This document shows positions 33,008-42,053 of a stretch of 64,000 bases of DNA, piece after piece. Position numbers and translations under genes: made by a program. The notes beneath the pieces were generated by a model. It saw nothing but the letters and a program-made list of their open reading frames with translations, searched no databases and was not told where the DNA came from. This DNA comes from CAZNKU01 sp045545235 (GTDB lineage: Bacteria > Bacillota > Clostridia > Monoglobales > Firm-18): assembly GCA_045545235.1 (NCBI GenBank), contig JAZQAN010000065.1:1-64000 (forward strand), read 5' to 3'. Numbering within the stretch: position 1 is the first letter of the stretch; every line of letters begins with the position of its first letter.

Positions 33008-33544
33008 CTATTCCGCCTTTTGTATATTTGTATCTCTTCTCTTTAAAATTTTTGCAGGCACTCCACCTACAATGCAATAGTCAGGAACATCTTTTGTAAC
33101 AACAGCTCCTGCACCTATAATGCATCCGTTTCCTACATTTACACCAGGCATAATTATTGCTCGCCTGCCTATCCATACATCATTGCCAATACTTACAGGT
33201 TTAATTTCCTCGCTGCCCTGTTCAATCATGGTTATATCAGTTCTGTCATGCGCATGAGAGGATGTGTATATTACAACTTCCGGCCCCATCATTACATCAT
33301 TACCTATTGTTACAGACCCATTAACCTCACATCTTATTCCAACACCGGAATTATCTCCAATTTTAAGTCCGGGTGTAAAATACGCTTTTTTTTCTATATT
33401 TACATTCTTTCCAACTGATGAAGCAATCCTCTTTGCAAAAAAACGTCTGATAATTCCCGCCAACTTAAAATGACTGCTTCCGGGCAACCATGCTCCAAAT
33501 ATCGTATACAATATATACCATATTTTTGTTCCAAAAGACCACAT
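33008..33544 (-). CDS. Hexapeptide-repeat acyltransferase
   Basis: The 178-residue protein carries left-handed beta-helix hexapeptide repeats (GDNSGVGIRCEVNG through GNDVWIGRRAIIMPGVNVG and GAGAVVTKDVPDYCIVGG) with the active-site histidine loop YTSSHAHDRTD, as in WbbJ/MaaA-type O-acetyltransferases using acetyl-CoA. It probably acetylates a sugar of the repeat unit. A hydrophobic N-terminus (WYILYTIFGAWLPG) may attach it to the membrane. Confidence 0.87.
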   Translation of the reverse strand: MWSFGTKIWYILYTIFGAWLPGSSHFKLAGIIRRFFAKRIASSVGKNVNIEKKAYFTPGLKIGDNSGVGIRCEVNGSVTIGNDVMMGPEVVIYTSSHAHDRTDITMIEQGSEEIKPVSIGNDVWIGRRAIIMPGVNVGNGCIIGAGAVVTKDVPDYCIVGGVPAKILKRRDTNIQKAE

Positions 33545-33556
33545 AACGTAACTCCT

Positions 33557-34594
33557 CTATAAATTTGCGAATAATATTTTCATAGCATATTCGGGCATAT
33601 ACTCTCTGCACTTATGCACACAACCAACCTTTAATTTGTTGAAGCGTTCAAAATTCCCGCAAATATCAACCATCAGTTTTTCAAACTCCTCATAATTATC
33701 AATCTCAAATCCTTTGCCTGTAACATCTTCCTCTACTATATCATCAAAGTTTTGCCATTTTGCAGAAATTACAGGAATCCCCGCTGCGTATGCGTCAATA
33801 ATTGTTCCTGGAATACCCTCTGTATAATAATGGGTAGGAAACAAAAGTGCAAAATAATTTTTCAGTATCTCCGTACTTTTATCAAAAGGTACCAAGCCGC
33901 AATATTTTATATAATCGGGAAAAGTTGTTTTTAATTCTTCAAACCAATCCTTCTGTCCCGAATCTACTTGTCCGTAAATATCAAGTGTAAAAACAATTTC
34001 ATTATATTTTTCATTTACTGCCTTAACGGCATTTACAGCATCTTCGATACCCTTTTCCCTCATAACTCTTGAAAAAGTACAAAGTTTGTACGGCTTTTCG
34101 GTATTATAAATAAGCTCGTCCTCTTTTAATATATTTAAGTTTTTGCAGTTTGGCATTACAAAAATATTTTTATAACCCATTTCTTCAAGGGTATTTTTCA
34201 TAGATGTAGTTTCCACATATACTCCATGGAATTTTTCAAGTCCCTTTTTTATACTGTTTTTATTCCTTATGTATTCGGGTAGCCAACCGCCTATAACAGC
34301 ATAGTGAAGTTTGCATTTTGAAACTCTTTTGAACATAGAAAGAACAGGTACAAATACACGGACACCGTTGTGTGCAGGCAGAATAACAATATTTTTGCAT
34401 GTAAACATAGCCACAATCGCCTTAAAAACAGACCAAAGCATTTTGAACTTATTGCCGTTAGTATCTATTTTTTTTGTGTTTTTCTCTCCGTAGATTCTAT
34501 CAAGTTCTTCTGCAAGTATCTTTGTTTTTACAGTTTGTCCGTCTAAAAACTCTTTGCCAAAAGCAAAATGCCCCACTATTGCAACCTTTTTCAT
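33557..34594 (-). CDS. Glycosyltransferase family 4
   Basis: The 345-residue GT-B protein has the N-terminal GHFAFGKEFLDGQTVKTK acceptor loop and the C-terminal donor site PTHYYTEGIPGTIIDAYAAG, with the second conserved glutamate replaced by aspartate in this motif. LCTFSRVMREKGIEDAV marks the start of the nucleotide-sugar domain. It is four bases after the dehydrogenase gene and part of the same operon. Confidence 0.85.
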   Translation of the reverse strand: MKKVAIVGHFAFGKEFLDGQTVKTKILAEELDRIYGEKNTKKIDTNGNKFKMLWSVFKAIVAMFTCKNIVILPAHNGVRVFVPVLSMFKRVSKCKLHYAVIGGWLPEYIRNKNSIKKGLEKFHGVYVETTSMKNTLEEMGYKNIFVMPNCKNLNILKEDELIYNTEKPYKLCTFSRVMREKGIEDAVNAVKAVNEKYNEIVFTLDIYGQVDSGQKDWFEELKTTFPDYIKYCGLVPFDKSTEILKNYFALLFPTHYYTEGIPGTIIDAYAAGIPVISAKWQNFDDIVEEDVTGKGFEIDNYEEFEKLMVDICGNFERFNKLKVGCVHKCREYMPEYAMKILFANL

Positions 34595-34598
34595 ATAA

Positions 34599-35924
34599 TT
34601 ACAATCTCCAATATAGCATATTTGATTTTTTTAATTCAGGAATTGAATAAAGTCCCTTTACATCTATAATTATCTTTTCGTTATCTTCAATATCTTTTCT
34701 GTAAAACTTTTTAATATCGTCCAAAGTCATAGCCTTAAATTCATTATGAGCAACTGCAACTATAACACAGTCGATATCCGACACATCTGAAATATCTGTC
34801 AATTTAACTCCATACTCGCGCATAGCATCAACTTCATTTGCCCAAGGGTCTACTACAATCGGATTGATTTCATATTCATTTAATCTTTTTATAATATCCT
34901 CTACCTTACTGTTTCTTGTATCAGGGCAATTTTCCTTAAATGTAAGACCAAATATTACAACATTTGATTTTTTAGGTGCTTTGCCTGCAGAAATCAGTTT
35001 TTTAATTGCCGCATCTGCAACAAACTCACCCATACCGTCATTTACAATTCTGCCATTCAGGATAATTTGGCTATGATAGCCAAGTTTTTCTGCCTCGTAT
35101 GTAAAATAGTATGGATCAACGCCTATACAATGACCACCAACAAGACCAGGACGGAAGCCCAAAGCATTCCACTTAGTATTCATACCATCTACAACTTCGT
35201 TTGTATCTATTCCCATACGGTCAAAAACCATAGCCAACTCATTCATAAAGGCAATATTAATATCTCTTTGGCTGTTTTCTACAACCTTTACTGCTTCAGC
35301 AGTTTTAATGCTTGAAACCGGATAGGTGCCCACTTCGATTACAATGTCATAAACCTTTTTGATTTCTTCAAGACTTTCTTCATCCATACCCGAAACTATT
35401 TTTGTGATATTTTCCAGTCTGTGAACTTTATCTCCCGGATTTATACGTTCGGGAGAATAGCCAACCTTAAAATCCACACCGCACTTAAGTCCCGAAACCT
35501 TTTCGAGGATAGGAATACACACATCCTCGGTAACTCCGGGATAAACTGTTGATTCATACACTACTATTGACCCTTTAACCAAATTTCTGCCTACAATTTC
35601 ACTTGCACCTATTACCGGTTGCAAGTTTGGTGTATGGTCTGTATTTACAGGTGTAGGAACTGCTACAATATGAAATTTTGCCTTTTGTAAATCCTTTTCG
35701 TCGTATGTAAATTCAACAGTTGAATTTTTAACGGTATCGTTACCAACTTCGTTTGTAGGGTCTATACCGGATTTGTAAAGTTCAATTTTCTGCTTGTTAA
35801 GGTCAAAGCCTATTACATCTATATTTTTCTGTGCAAAAGCAATAGCTATAGGCATACCTACATATCCAAGACCTATCAAGGAAAGTTTTTCATCTCTATT
35901 AACTAATTTTTCAAACAAACTCAT
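34599..35924 (-). CDS. Nucleotide-sugar 6-dehydrogenase, TviB/WbpO type
   Basis: The 441-residue protein belongs to the UDP-sugar dehydrogenases that oxidise C6 twice with NAD to a uronic acid. The NAD loop is GLGYVGMPIA (residues 18-27), VPTPVN (89-94) and STVYPG (125-130) follow, and the active-site cysteine is Cys266 in GLVGGHCIGVDPYY. The FRPGLVGGHCIGVDPYY wording fits the branch acting on UDP-HexNAc (TviB, WbpO) better than UDP-glucose dehydrogenase. It would supply UDP-HexNAcA for the polymer. Length is normal and no residue is missing. Confidence 0.85.
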   Translation of the reverse strand: MSLFEKLVNRDEKLSLIGLGYVGMPIAIAFAQKNIDVIGFDLNKQKIELYKSGIDPTNEVGNDTVKNSTVEFTYDEKDLQKAKFHIVAVPTPVNTDHTPNLQPVIGASEIVGRNLVKGSIVVYESTVYPGVTEDVCIPILEKVSGLKCGVDFKVGYSPERINPGDKVHRLENITKIVSGMDEESLEEIKKVYDIVIEVGTYPVSSIKTAEAVKVVENSQRDINIAFMNELAMVFDRMGIDTNEVVDGMNTKWNALGFRPGLVGGHCIGVDPYYFTYEAEKLGYHSQIILNGRIVNDGMGEFVADAAIKKLISAGKAPKKSNVVIFGLTFKENCPDTRNSKVEDIIKRLNEYEINPIVVDPWANEVDAMREYGVKLTDISDVSDIDCVIVAVAHNEFKAMTLDDIKKFYRKDIEDNEKIIIDVKGLYSIPELKKSNMLYWRL

Positions 35925-35944
35925 ATCATTAGTTCTCCTATCAC

Positions 35945-36961
35945 TTATATTTTTGCAGGTTTATAGTCATTATTTCTGTATTTTTTTGTAAAAAGTTTAA
36001 AAATACCCTTCAGCGAACCAAAGCCGTAAGCCACATGGAATATAGGGAAAAGTATTATAAGCAACAATGCTTCTTTCATACTTTTTGAACTTTTAACTGA
36101 AAATAATATATCCAATAATGAGTACAATGAAAGTTCAATTCCAAGTAAAATCAAAAATAACCAATGTACAAAACTCAACACACTAAGACCAAGTACGGAA
36201 AAAACAAATGCAAATGGAATAAAGTGTCTTAATCCCATAGCACCGGGACAAAGCTTCATTGTAATAACATTCCACATACCGTTTTTTAACGCCATCTGGG
36301 CAATGCCCTTAATGGAATCTCTGCAATAGTACGAAAGTTTTATGTCATCTGCCATATAAATCTTGCCGCCGTTTTTGCGGATACGGTAATTCATTTCATT
36401 ATCTTGGTTACGCACCAATCTTTCATCATAACCACCGTATTTTTTGAACACTTCTCTGCGAAATGCCCCAAAAGGTACTGTATCTACATAACCACTGCTT
36501 CCATTTGTACGAAACTGTGAATTTCCAACACCAAATTTAGAAGAAAGCATCTTTGCTATCGCATTGCCAACAAATCCTTCGGCCTTTGTTTCGGCAACAC
36601 CGCCAACATTTTCGGCATCTGTTGTGTCAAGATAGTGGACACATTTGGAAATGTAATCTTTGGCATAATCAGCGTGAGCATCTAAACGAACAATATACAT
36701 ACCAACCGACGCAGAAATACCTATATTCATGGCAAATGGTACAATCTTATCCGGATTTTCGTACACTTTTATAAGGTTTGGATATTTTTCACGATAGTCT
36801 TTTAATATATCCACCGTCTTATCCTTAGACATACCATCAACAAAAATCCATTCCATTTTTTCAATAGGGTAATCTTGTTCCAATAACGATTTAATACATT
36901 TGTCTATGTATTTTTCTTCATTATAGACCGGCATAACTACCGAAACGATAATGTTATCCAT
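35945..36961 (-). CDS. Membrane-bound glycosyltransferase family 2
   Basis: The 338-residue protein combines a GT2 domain (VSVVMPVYNEEKYIDKCI, then IVRLDAHADYAKDYI, and RNQDNEMNYRIRKNGGKIYM with the catalytic ED-type acidic pair as QDNE) with three C-terminal membrane segments (about 240-320). This arrangement resembles ExoA-type succinoglycan glucosyltransferases. It acts on the inner face of the membrane on the lipid-linked chain. Confidence 0.85.
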   Translation of the reverse strand: MDNIIVSVVMPVYNEEKYIDKCIKSLLEQDYPIEKMEWIFVDGMSKDKTVDILKDYREKYPNLIKVYENPDKIVPFAMNIGISASVGMYIVRLDAHADYAKDYISKCVHYLDTTDAENVGGVAETKAEGFVGNAIAKMLSSKFGVGNSQFRTNGSSGYVDTVPFGAFRREVFKKYGGYDERLVRNQDNEMNYRIRKNGGKIYMADDIKLSYYCRDSIKGIAQMALKNGMWNVITMKLCPGAMGLRHFIPFAFVFSVLGLSVLSFVHWLFLILLGIELSLYSLLDILFSVKSSKSMKEALLLIILFPIFHVAYGFGSLKGIFKLFTKKYRNNDYKPAKI

Positions 36962-36972
36962 AGCGTTCTCCT

Positions 36973-37908
36973 TTATTTTTCTAAAGCAAGTTTTACAATT
37001 TTATCTACAAGCTGTGGGAACTCTATGCCCGTATATCTTGCAGAATCAGGCACAAGGCTCGTTGCCGTCATACCGGGAATTGTATTTATTTCTATAACAT
37101 AAGGATTGTCATTTTCATCAACTATAAAATCTATTCTTGATACTCCGCGGCAACCTGTTTTTTCATAAGCTTCTTTTGCATACTTGTTAACCTTCTTTGT
37201 TGCCTCGTCACTTATACGCGCAGGTATGATATGTTCACTCATACCGGGAGTATACTTTGATTCGAAATCATAAAATTCACATACAGGAACAATTTCAATA
37301 ATCGGGAAAACCTCCGGATTTTCATTACCTACAACAGGTACGGAAATTTCAACACCGGATACAAACTGTTCTGCAAGCATAATATCACCGTATTTAAGCA
37401 CTTCTTCTATTGCCTCTGCAACAGAATCTTCATCACGGACAATAACAACACCAATGCTTGAACCCTGACACGGTGATTTCAACACAACCGGTAATCCAAG
37501 CTCGGAAATAAGTTCTTTTTTTATTTTTTCAACATCAGAACATTCTGATTTTGTATATTCAAGTGATTTTGGAGTAGGAATGCCACTTTGAACCAACACC
37601 TTTTTAGTAAGTGCCTTATCCATACAAATTGCACTTGCCGAAACTCCGGGTCCTGTATACGGAATACCCATCCATTCAAGCATACCCTGAATACATCCGT
37701 CCTCTCCACCCTTGCCGTGAAGAGCAAGGTAACATACGTCGGGCTTAATCTCCGCTATTTTATGGATATTATCAGCCTGAACATCAAGTGTTTCTACATC
37801 ATATCCGGCATCAACCAAAGCTTTCGCAACCGCATTACCGCTTTTAAGTGAAATTTCTCTTTCTGTAGAAATACCACCCATAAGTACCAAAACTTTTTCT
37901 TTGCTCAT
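36973..37908 (-). CDS. ddl: D-alanine--D-alanine ligase
   Basis: The 311-residue protein has the full Ddl pattern: VLMGGISTEREISLKSG at the N-terminus, LHGKGGEDGCIQGMLE, the ATP-grasp loop SPCQGSSIGVVI, and the C-terminal EINTIPGMTATSLVP with metal-binding residues. It makes the D-Ala-D-Ala dipeptide for peptidoglycan. Its place inside a surface-polysaccharide operon is odd for a cell-wall gene, since it normally sits with murF. It may be a second copy used for decorating the polymer, or the only copy; the window cannot tell. Confidence 0.88.
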   Translation of the reverse strand: MSKEKVLVLMGGISTEREISLKSGNAVAKALVDAGYDVETLDVQADNIHKIAEIKPDVCYLALHGKGGEDGCIQGMLEWMGIPYTGPGVSASAICMDKALTKKVLVQSGIPTPKSLEYTKSECSDVEKIKKELISELGLPVVLKSPCQGSSIGVVIVRDEDSVAEAIEEVLKYGDIMLAEQFVSGVEISVPVVGNENPEVFPIIEIVPVCEFYDFESKYTPGMSEHIIPARISDEATKKVNKYAKEAYEKTGCRGVSRIDFIVDENDNPYVIEINTIPGMTATSLVPDSARYTGIEFPQLVDKIVKLALEK

Positions 37909-37932
37909 TTGCCATTACCTCTATATAATAAA

Positions 37933-38655
37933 TTATTTTACCGCCGTTTTCTTTTCTTCGGCTTCTTCCTTCTTAAGTACCGCAAAAACAGTCATAAACA
38001 TAAGCTTAATATCATAAAAGAAACCAAATTTTTCAATATATTCAAGATTATATTTCATTTTGTCGGGAAGTATGCGGTTTATATATGTACTATCAGTATC
38101 CTCTGTCCCCGAAAGGAGTTTTTCTTCATCCTTATACTTTATGCTTGCAAGGGATGTAACACCTGCAGGAAGTAAAAGTGTTGCATACATTTCGTCAGTA
38201 TATGCATCCACATACTTTTTAACTTCAGGACGTGTACCTACAAAAGACATAGTTCCTCTGAAAACATCTATAAGCTGACATATTTCGTCAAGTCTGCACT
38301 TTCTTATAAAACTGCCCACCTTTGTTATGCGACTGTCATTATTAACAGTAACAAGAGAGCCTATTTTATCGGCGTTTGCAACCATTGTACGGAATTTGAA
38401 AATTCTGAACTTTTTACCGAACTGCGTAATTCTTTCCTGTCTGTAAAATACAGGACCTTTTGAATCCACCTTAATTGCTATTGCAAGCACAAGAAAAACA
38501 GGTGATAAAATCACAAGCATAATTAATGATACAATAATATCAAAAAACCTTTTTAATATAAGCGAAAATGTTTTTTTCTTTAAAATATCGTAATACTTTT
38601 TAACATCTTCATTTTGAAATTCAGGTGCAAGGTCCTCAAATCTTTTAAGAAGCAT
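37933..38655 (-). CDS. Initiating sugar-1-phosphate transferase (PglC/WcaJ C-terminal type)
   Basis: The 240-residue protein has one N-terminal re-entrant hydrophobic segment (KRFFDIIVSLIMLVILSPVF, about residues 35-54), then KVDSKGPVFYRQERI, KFRTM, RKCRLDEICQLIDVFRG and SFVGTRPE, the full phosphoglycosyl-transferase core with the catalytic Asp-Glu pair. It starts each repeat unit by moving a sugar 1-phosphate to undecaprenyl phosphate. It is the second gene of the operon, as expected for an initiating enzyme. Confidence 0.9.
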   Translation of the reverse strand: MLLKRFEDLAPEFQNEDVKKYYDILKKKTFSLILKRFFDIIVSLIMLVILSPVFLVLAIAIKVDSKGPVFYRQERITQFGKKFRIFKFRTMVANADKIGSLVTVNNDSRITKVGSFIRKCRLDEICQLIDVFRGTMSFVGTRPEVKKYVDAYTDEMYATLLLPAGVTSLASIKYKDEEKLLSGTEDTDSTYINRILPDKMKYNLEYIEKFGFFYDIKLMFMTVFAVLKKEEAEEKKTAVK

Positions 38656-38659
38656 TTAA

Positions 38660-39865
38660 TCAACCCTCAATTATTTCCTTTATATTTTCAATAACGTATT
38701 CTACATCTTCCTCTGTCATAAGAGTGTTAAGAGGAAGGGTAACCTCATTTGCAAACTGATTGTATGCATTTGGATAATCCTTTATGTCAAAACCAAGGTT
38801 TTTATACGCAGTGTGCATTGGCAGTGGTTTGTAATGAACGTTACACGCAATGCCGCGTTCTGCCATTTTTGTTATAAATTCGTTACGGAACTCACTGTCC
38901 TTGCCTGTAAGCCTCAAAAGATACAGATGTCCGCTTGAATAAATATCATCATTATAATGTTCAAGAGTTTCAACATCAAGGTCGCGAAGTCCGATATTGT
39001 ACATAGATATAAGTCTTTTTCTCTTTTTCAGCATATGAGGATATCTCTCAAACTGTGCAAGACCTATTGCAGCCATAATATCTGTCATATTACATTTATA
39101 GTAAGGTGCAACAATGTCATATTCCCACGCACCAAGCTGTGTTTTTGCCAAAGCGTCCTTTGACTGACCGTGCAACGTAAGCAACATAAACTTTTTATAA
39201 AGCTCTTCGTCATCAATTCCGTCTATTGTATTCCAGGTAAGGGCACCGCCTTCAGCCGTTGTAAGATTTTTAACCGCATGGAAAGAAAAACTTGTAAAGT
39301 CTGCAACAGAACCGCTTTTTCTACCCTTATATTCAGCACCAAAACCGTGTGCAGAATCAGCAAGTACCATTACTCTGCCAAGTGCCGCCTGATAATCGTT
39401 ATGAGGTCTGAATAAATCCTTTTTAGCCTCAACTATTTCAAAAATTTTATCATAATCACACATAACACCCGCAATATCAACAGGGATAACTGCCTTTGTT
39501 CTTTCGGTAATGGCATCTGCAAGTTTATCATAATCCATCTGGTAGCTGTCCTTTGCAGTATCAACCAGAACAACCTTTGCACCTACATGACATATAACAC
39601 TTGCACTTGCTGTATATGTATAAGCCGAAGTTATAACTTCATCTCCCTCGCCAATACCCATTGCCCGAAGTGCCATTTCCATACAAGCTGTTGCAGAATT
39701 AAGACAAACCGCTTTTTTTGTACCACAGTATTCAGCAATATTGTTTTCGAATAATTTTGTTTTTGGTCCCGTAGTTATCCAACCGCTTTTTAATACCTCT
39801 GCCACCATATCAATTTCCAAATCTGAAATATCCGGTGGTGAAAAAGGTATATTTCTTTTTTTCAC
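38660..39865 (-). CDS. DegT/DnrJ/EryC1-type PLP aminotransferase
   Basis: The 401-residue protein is a sugar aminotransferase of the DegT family: SGWITTGPKTKLFE near the N-terminus, CLNSATACMEMALRA, ADSAHGFGAEYKGRKSG, and SFHAVKNLTTAEGGAL carrying the PLP-binding lysine. It converts a keto nucleotide-sugar to an amino sugar with glutamate as donor, so the polymer probably contains a rare amino sugar. The GTG at 39,865 gives the family's usual VKKRNIPFSPPDIS start and has GGGGGTTG upstream; an in-frame ATG at 39,910 adds a hydrophobic extension not seen in the family. It is the first gene of the operon. Confidence 0.85.
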   Translation of the reverse strand: MKKRNIPFSPPDISDLEIDMVAEVLKSGWITTGPKTKLFENNIAEYCGTKKAVCLNSATACMEMALRAMGIGEGDEVITSAYTYTASASVICHVGAKVVLVDTAKDSYQMDYDKLADAITERTKAVIPVDIAGVMCDYDKIFEIVEAKKDLFRPHNDYQAALGRVMVLADSAHGFGAEYKGRKSGSVADFTSFSFHAVKNLTTAEGGALTWNTIDGIDDEELYKKFMLLTLHGQSKDALAKTQLGAWEYDIVAPYYKCNMTDIMAAIGLAQFERYPHMLKKRKRLISMYNIGLRDLDVETLEHYNDDIYSSGHLYLLRLTGKDSEFRNEFITKMAERGIACNVHYKPLPMHTAYKNLGFDIKDYPNAYNQFANEVTLPLNTLMTEEDVEYVIENIKEIIEG

Positions 39866-39962
39866 AAAAAACAACCCCCATAATAATTTTAAACACGACC
39901 AAAGCAGCATTCCTGTAATCTTTTTCAGAAAATGCTGTCTGTAAATGCCTATAAGTAACTAT

Positions 39963-39991
39963 ATTATACAATAAGTATGCAAAAATTTCAA
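39963..39991 (-). promoter_or_regulatory. Promoter of the 20-gene polysaccharide operon
   Basis: On the minus strand TTGAAA (39991-39986) and TATAAT (39968-39963) are separated by exactly 17 bases. The leader to the GTG start is about 90 bases and shows no terminator. No other clear promoter was noticed inside the operon. Confidence 0.75.
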
Positions 39992-40006
39992 CACCTTTTA
40001 ATACAA

Positions 40007-40042
40007 AAAAGAAAATCAGAGTATAATTTCTGATTTTCTTTT
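40007..40042 (-). terminator. Terminator of the rubredoxin-fusion gene
   Basis: AAAAGAAAATCAGA and TCTGATTTTCTTTT pair over 14 bases. It follows the gene at 40,048 and shields the polysaccharide operon from read-through. Confidence 0.75.
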
Positions 40043-40047
40043 CAACT

Positions 40048-40650
40048 TTATATTATTTTTTCAAAATCATCAGGCCCATGCTTGCAAAGCGGACACACAT
40101 AGTTGTCCGGCAAAACCTCACCCTCATAGACATAACCGCAAATTTTACACCTGTATCCCTTAACCTTAGCTTCCGGTTTAGGCTTTATTTTACTATGGTA
40201 GTCATCATATGTTACAGACTTTTCGTCGTTTAAAATCTCAGCATCCTCAAGGTCAGCAACAAACATATAATGTGTACCAAAATCCACAGTATCAATTACC
40301 TTACAGCTGAAATATGAATTGGAATATTTTGAAAGATATAAAAGTCCGTTTTCACTTCTTTTAACATCGGTAAATTCCACAAATTTGTTCACATCGTTAC
40401 CGGTTTGGAACCCAAAGTTCTTGAACACATCAAAAGTTACACTTTCAGAAAGAGTGCTTACATTAAACGCACCTGTTTTACGAATCATATCCGCTGTTTT
40501 ATTTGTCTTGTTAACAACAACAGCTACACGATTCGGGGTATTTGTAATTTGTGAAAATGTGTTGATAATACAGCCGTTGTCAAATTCATTTTCCTTTGCA
40601 ATTAAAACAAACAGACCATATGAAATTTTAAATAAAGCATTTGTATCCAT
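40048..40650 (-). CDS. Flavin reductase-rubredoxin fusion (Hrb-like)
   Basis: The 200-residue protein joins a flavin-reductase-like FMN domain (residues about 1-150, starting FKISYGLFVLIAKEN, with NTFSQITNTPNRVAVVVNK) to a C-terminal rubredoxin: YRCKICGYVYEG and YVCPLCKHGPDDFE, whose four cysteines bind one iron. This is the layout of high-molecular-weight rubredoxin, which passes electrons from NADPH to flavodiiron proteins for oxygen or peroxide removal in anaerobes. No flavodiiron protein gene is in the window. It stands alone with its own terminator. Confidence 0.88.
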   Translation of the reverse strand: MDTNALFKISYGLFVLIAKENEFDNGCIINTFSQITNTPNRVAVVVNKTNKTADMIRKTGAFNVSTLSESVTFDVFKNFGFQTGNDVNKFVEFTDVKRSENGLLYLSKYSNSYFSCKVIDTVDFGTHYMFVADLEDAEILNDEKSVTYDDYHSKIKPKPEAKVKGYRCKICGYVYEGEVLPDNYVCPLCKHGPDDFEKII

Positions 40651-40692
40651 AACATCGCTCCTTTTTTATTATTGTACCAACATTAAGAAATT

Positions 40693-41886
40693 TTATCCAT
40701 TAATGAATTTTTCCATCAATTTATGTCCAACCTCAATAAATTCACCTTTTTTACCATTTTCTTCTGTATAAGAAAGACCACAATTTGAAGGATTATTACT
40801 GCGGTAAATTGCATACGGAACAGGCTCACCGGTATGTGTTCCTATATCAATTGGCGTAGGATGGTCAGGCATAATAAGAAAAGCAAAATCTTCCCCGCTT
40901 TCCTTAAGGAAATTATAAATCGGCCCTACCACCTTTTCATCAATAAGCTCTATGGAAAGCACTTTGGCATCTTTGTCAAAATGATGTCCGCTTTCGTCCG
41001 GAGCTTCCATATGTATGTACACAAAATCATTTCTCTTCAGTGCATCAATTGCCGCTGCCGCTTTACCGTCAAAGTTAGAATCAACATTTCCCGTAGCACC
41101 CTCAACTTCAATATTTTCCATTTCTGCACACAAGCCTATACCTTTTACAAGGTCAACTGCTGAAATAACAGCACCACTAACACCATATTTTTCTTTAAAA
41201 GGCATAAGCGCCGCTTTTTTGCCCTGCCCCCACATCCAGATTGAATTAGCAGGCTTAAGACCACGTTCAATTCTGTTTTTATTAACCGGATGGTCCTTTA
41301 AAATATCATAACTTTTTTTCATAAGCTCAAGCATCAGCGGATGGTCAGGCAAATAATCCTTAACCTTTTTGCCTGTAATATCGTGAGGAGGTGTAAAATT
41401 AACACTTTCAATTTCATTATGCCAAAGCAAAAGATGTCTGTATGATATGCCTCCAAAGAATTTATAATCATCAGTTCCCAAAGCATCATCAACTGCCCTC
41501 ATAAGCTGTCGACTTTCTTCTGTTGTAATTTCATCGGAACTGTAATCAACCATTGTTTTATCTTCATATACAGGCTCATCAGAAACCGTTACAACATTTG
41601 TACGGAAGGTTGTATCTGAGGGCAAAACTTCAATCCCCATACTTACTGCTTCAAGCGGAGAACGACCAGTATAAAATTCAACAGGATCATACCCCATAAC
41701 AGATAAATTGGCAACATCACTTCCCGGACTGAACCCATCGGGAACGGTTTTTACCATACCAATTTCACCCATTTTGCAAAGCTTGTCTATATTCGGTTTA
41801 TTTGCAACATCAAGAGGTGTTTTCCCACCAAGCTTTTCGCTTGGTACATCCGCCATTCCGTCGCCTAAAACAACTAAATATTTCAT
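40693..41886 (-). CDS. apgM: Cofactor-independent phosphoglycerate mutase, archaeal type
   Basis: The 397-residue protein has the ApgM pattern MKYLVVLGDGMADVPSE, then SDVANLSVMGYDP with the phosphorylated serine position, YTGRSPLEAVSMGIE, VYIHMEAPDESGHH and IMPDHPTPIDIGTHTGEPVP with the metal-binding Asp and His set. It interconverts 2- and 3-phosphoglycerate with manganese and without 2,3-bisphosphoglycerate. The ATG at 41,886 has AAGGTG upstream; an in-frame GTG at 41,895 lies inside that site. Glycolytic role fits an anaerobe. Confidence 0.88.
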   Translation of the reverse strand: MKYLVVLGDGMADVPSEKLGGKTPLDVANKPNIDKLCKMGEIGMVKTVPDGFSPGSDVANLSVMGYDPVEFYTGRSPLEAVSMGIEVLPSDTTFRTNVVTVSDEPVYEDKTMVDYSSDEITTEESRQLMRAVDDALGTDDYKFFGGISYRHLLLWHNEIESVNFTPPHDITGKKVKDYLPDHPLMLELMKKSYDILKDHPVNKNRIERGLKPANSIWMWGQGKKAALMPFKEKYGVSGAVISAVDLVKGIGLCAEMENIEVEGATGNVDSNFDGKAAAAIDALKRNDFVYIHMEAPDESGHHFDKDAKVLSIELIDEKVVGPIYNFLKESGEDFAFLIMPDHPTPIDIGTHTGEPVPYAIYRSNNPSNCGLSYTEENGKKGEFIEVGHKLMEKFING

Positions 41887-41913
41887 AAAATTCACCTTTT
41901 TATTTTTTCTAAA

Positions 41914-41942
41914 ATTATACTATATCATGTACATAAAATCAA
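41914..41942 (-). promoter_or_regulatory. Promoter of apgM
   Basis: On the minus strand TTGATT (41942-41937) and TATAAT (41919-41914) have a 17-base spacer, 28 bases before the start. The plus-strand promoter of murA in the same gap is not clear (TTGACT at 41959 with a poorly placed TATATT). Confidence 0.65.
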
Positions 41943-42053
41943 TAGCTATAAAAAATATTTGACTTTTTTTCAAAAAATTGTTGTATATTTAACAATTATG
42001 TGTTATTCTTAATGTATATGTTTATTAACAATAGGATAGGTAGGTGGACATGC

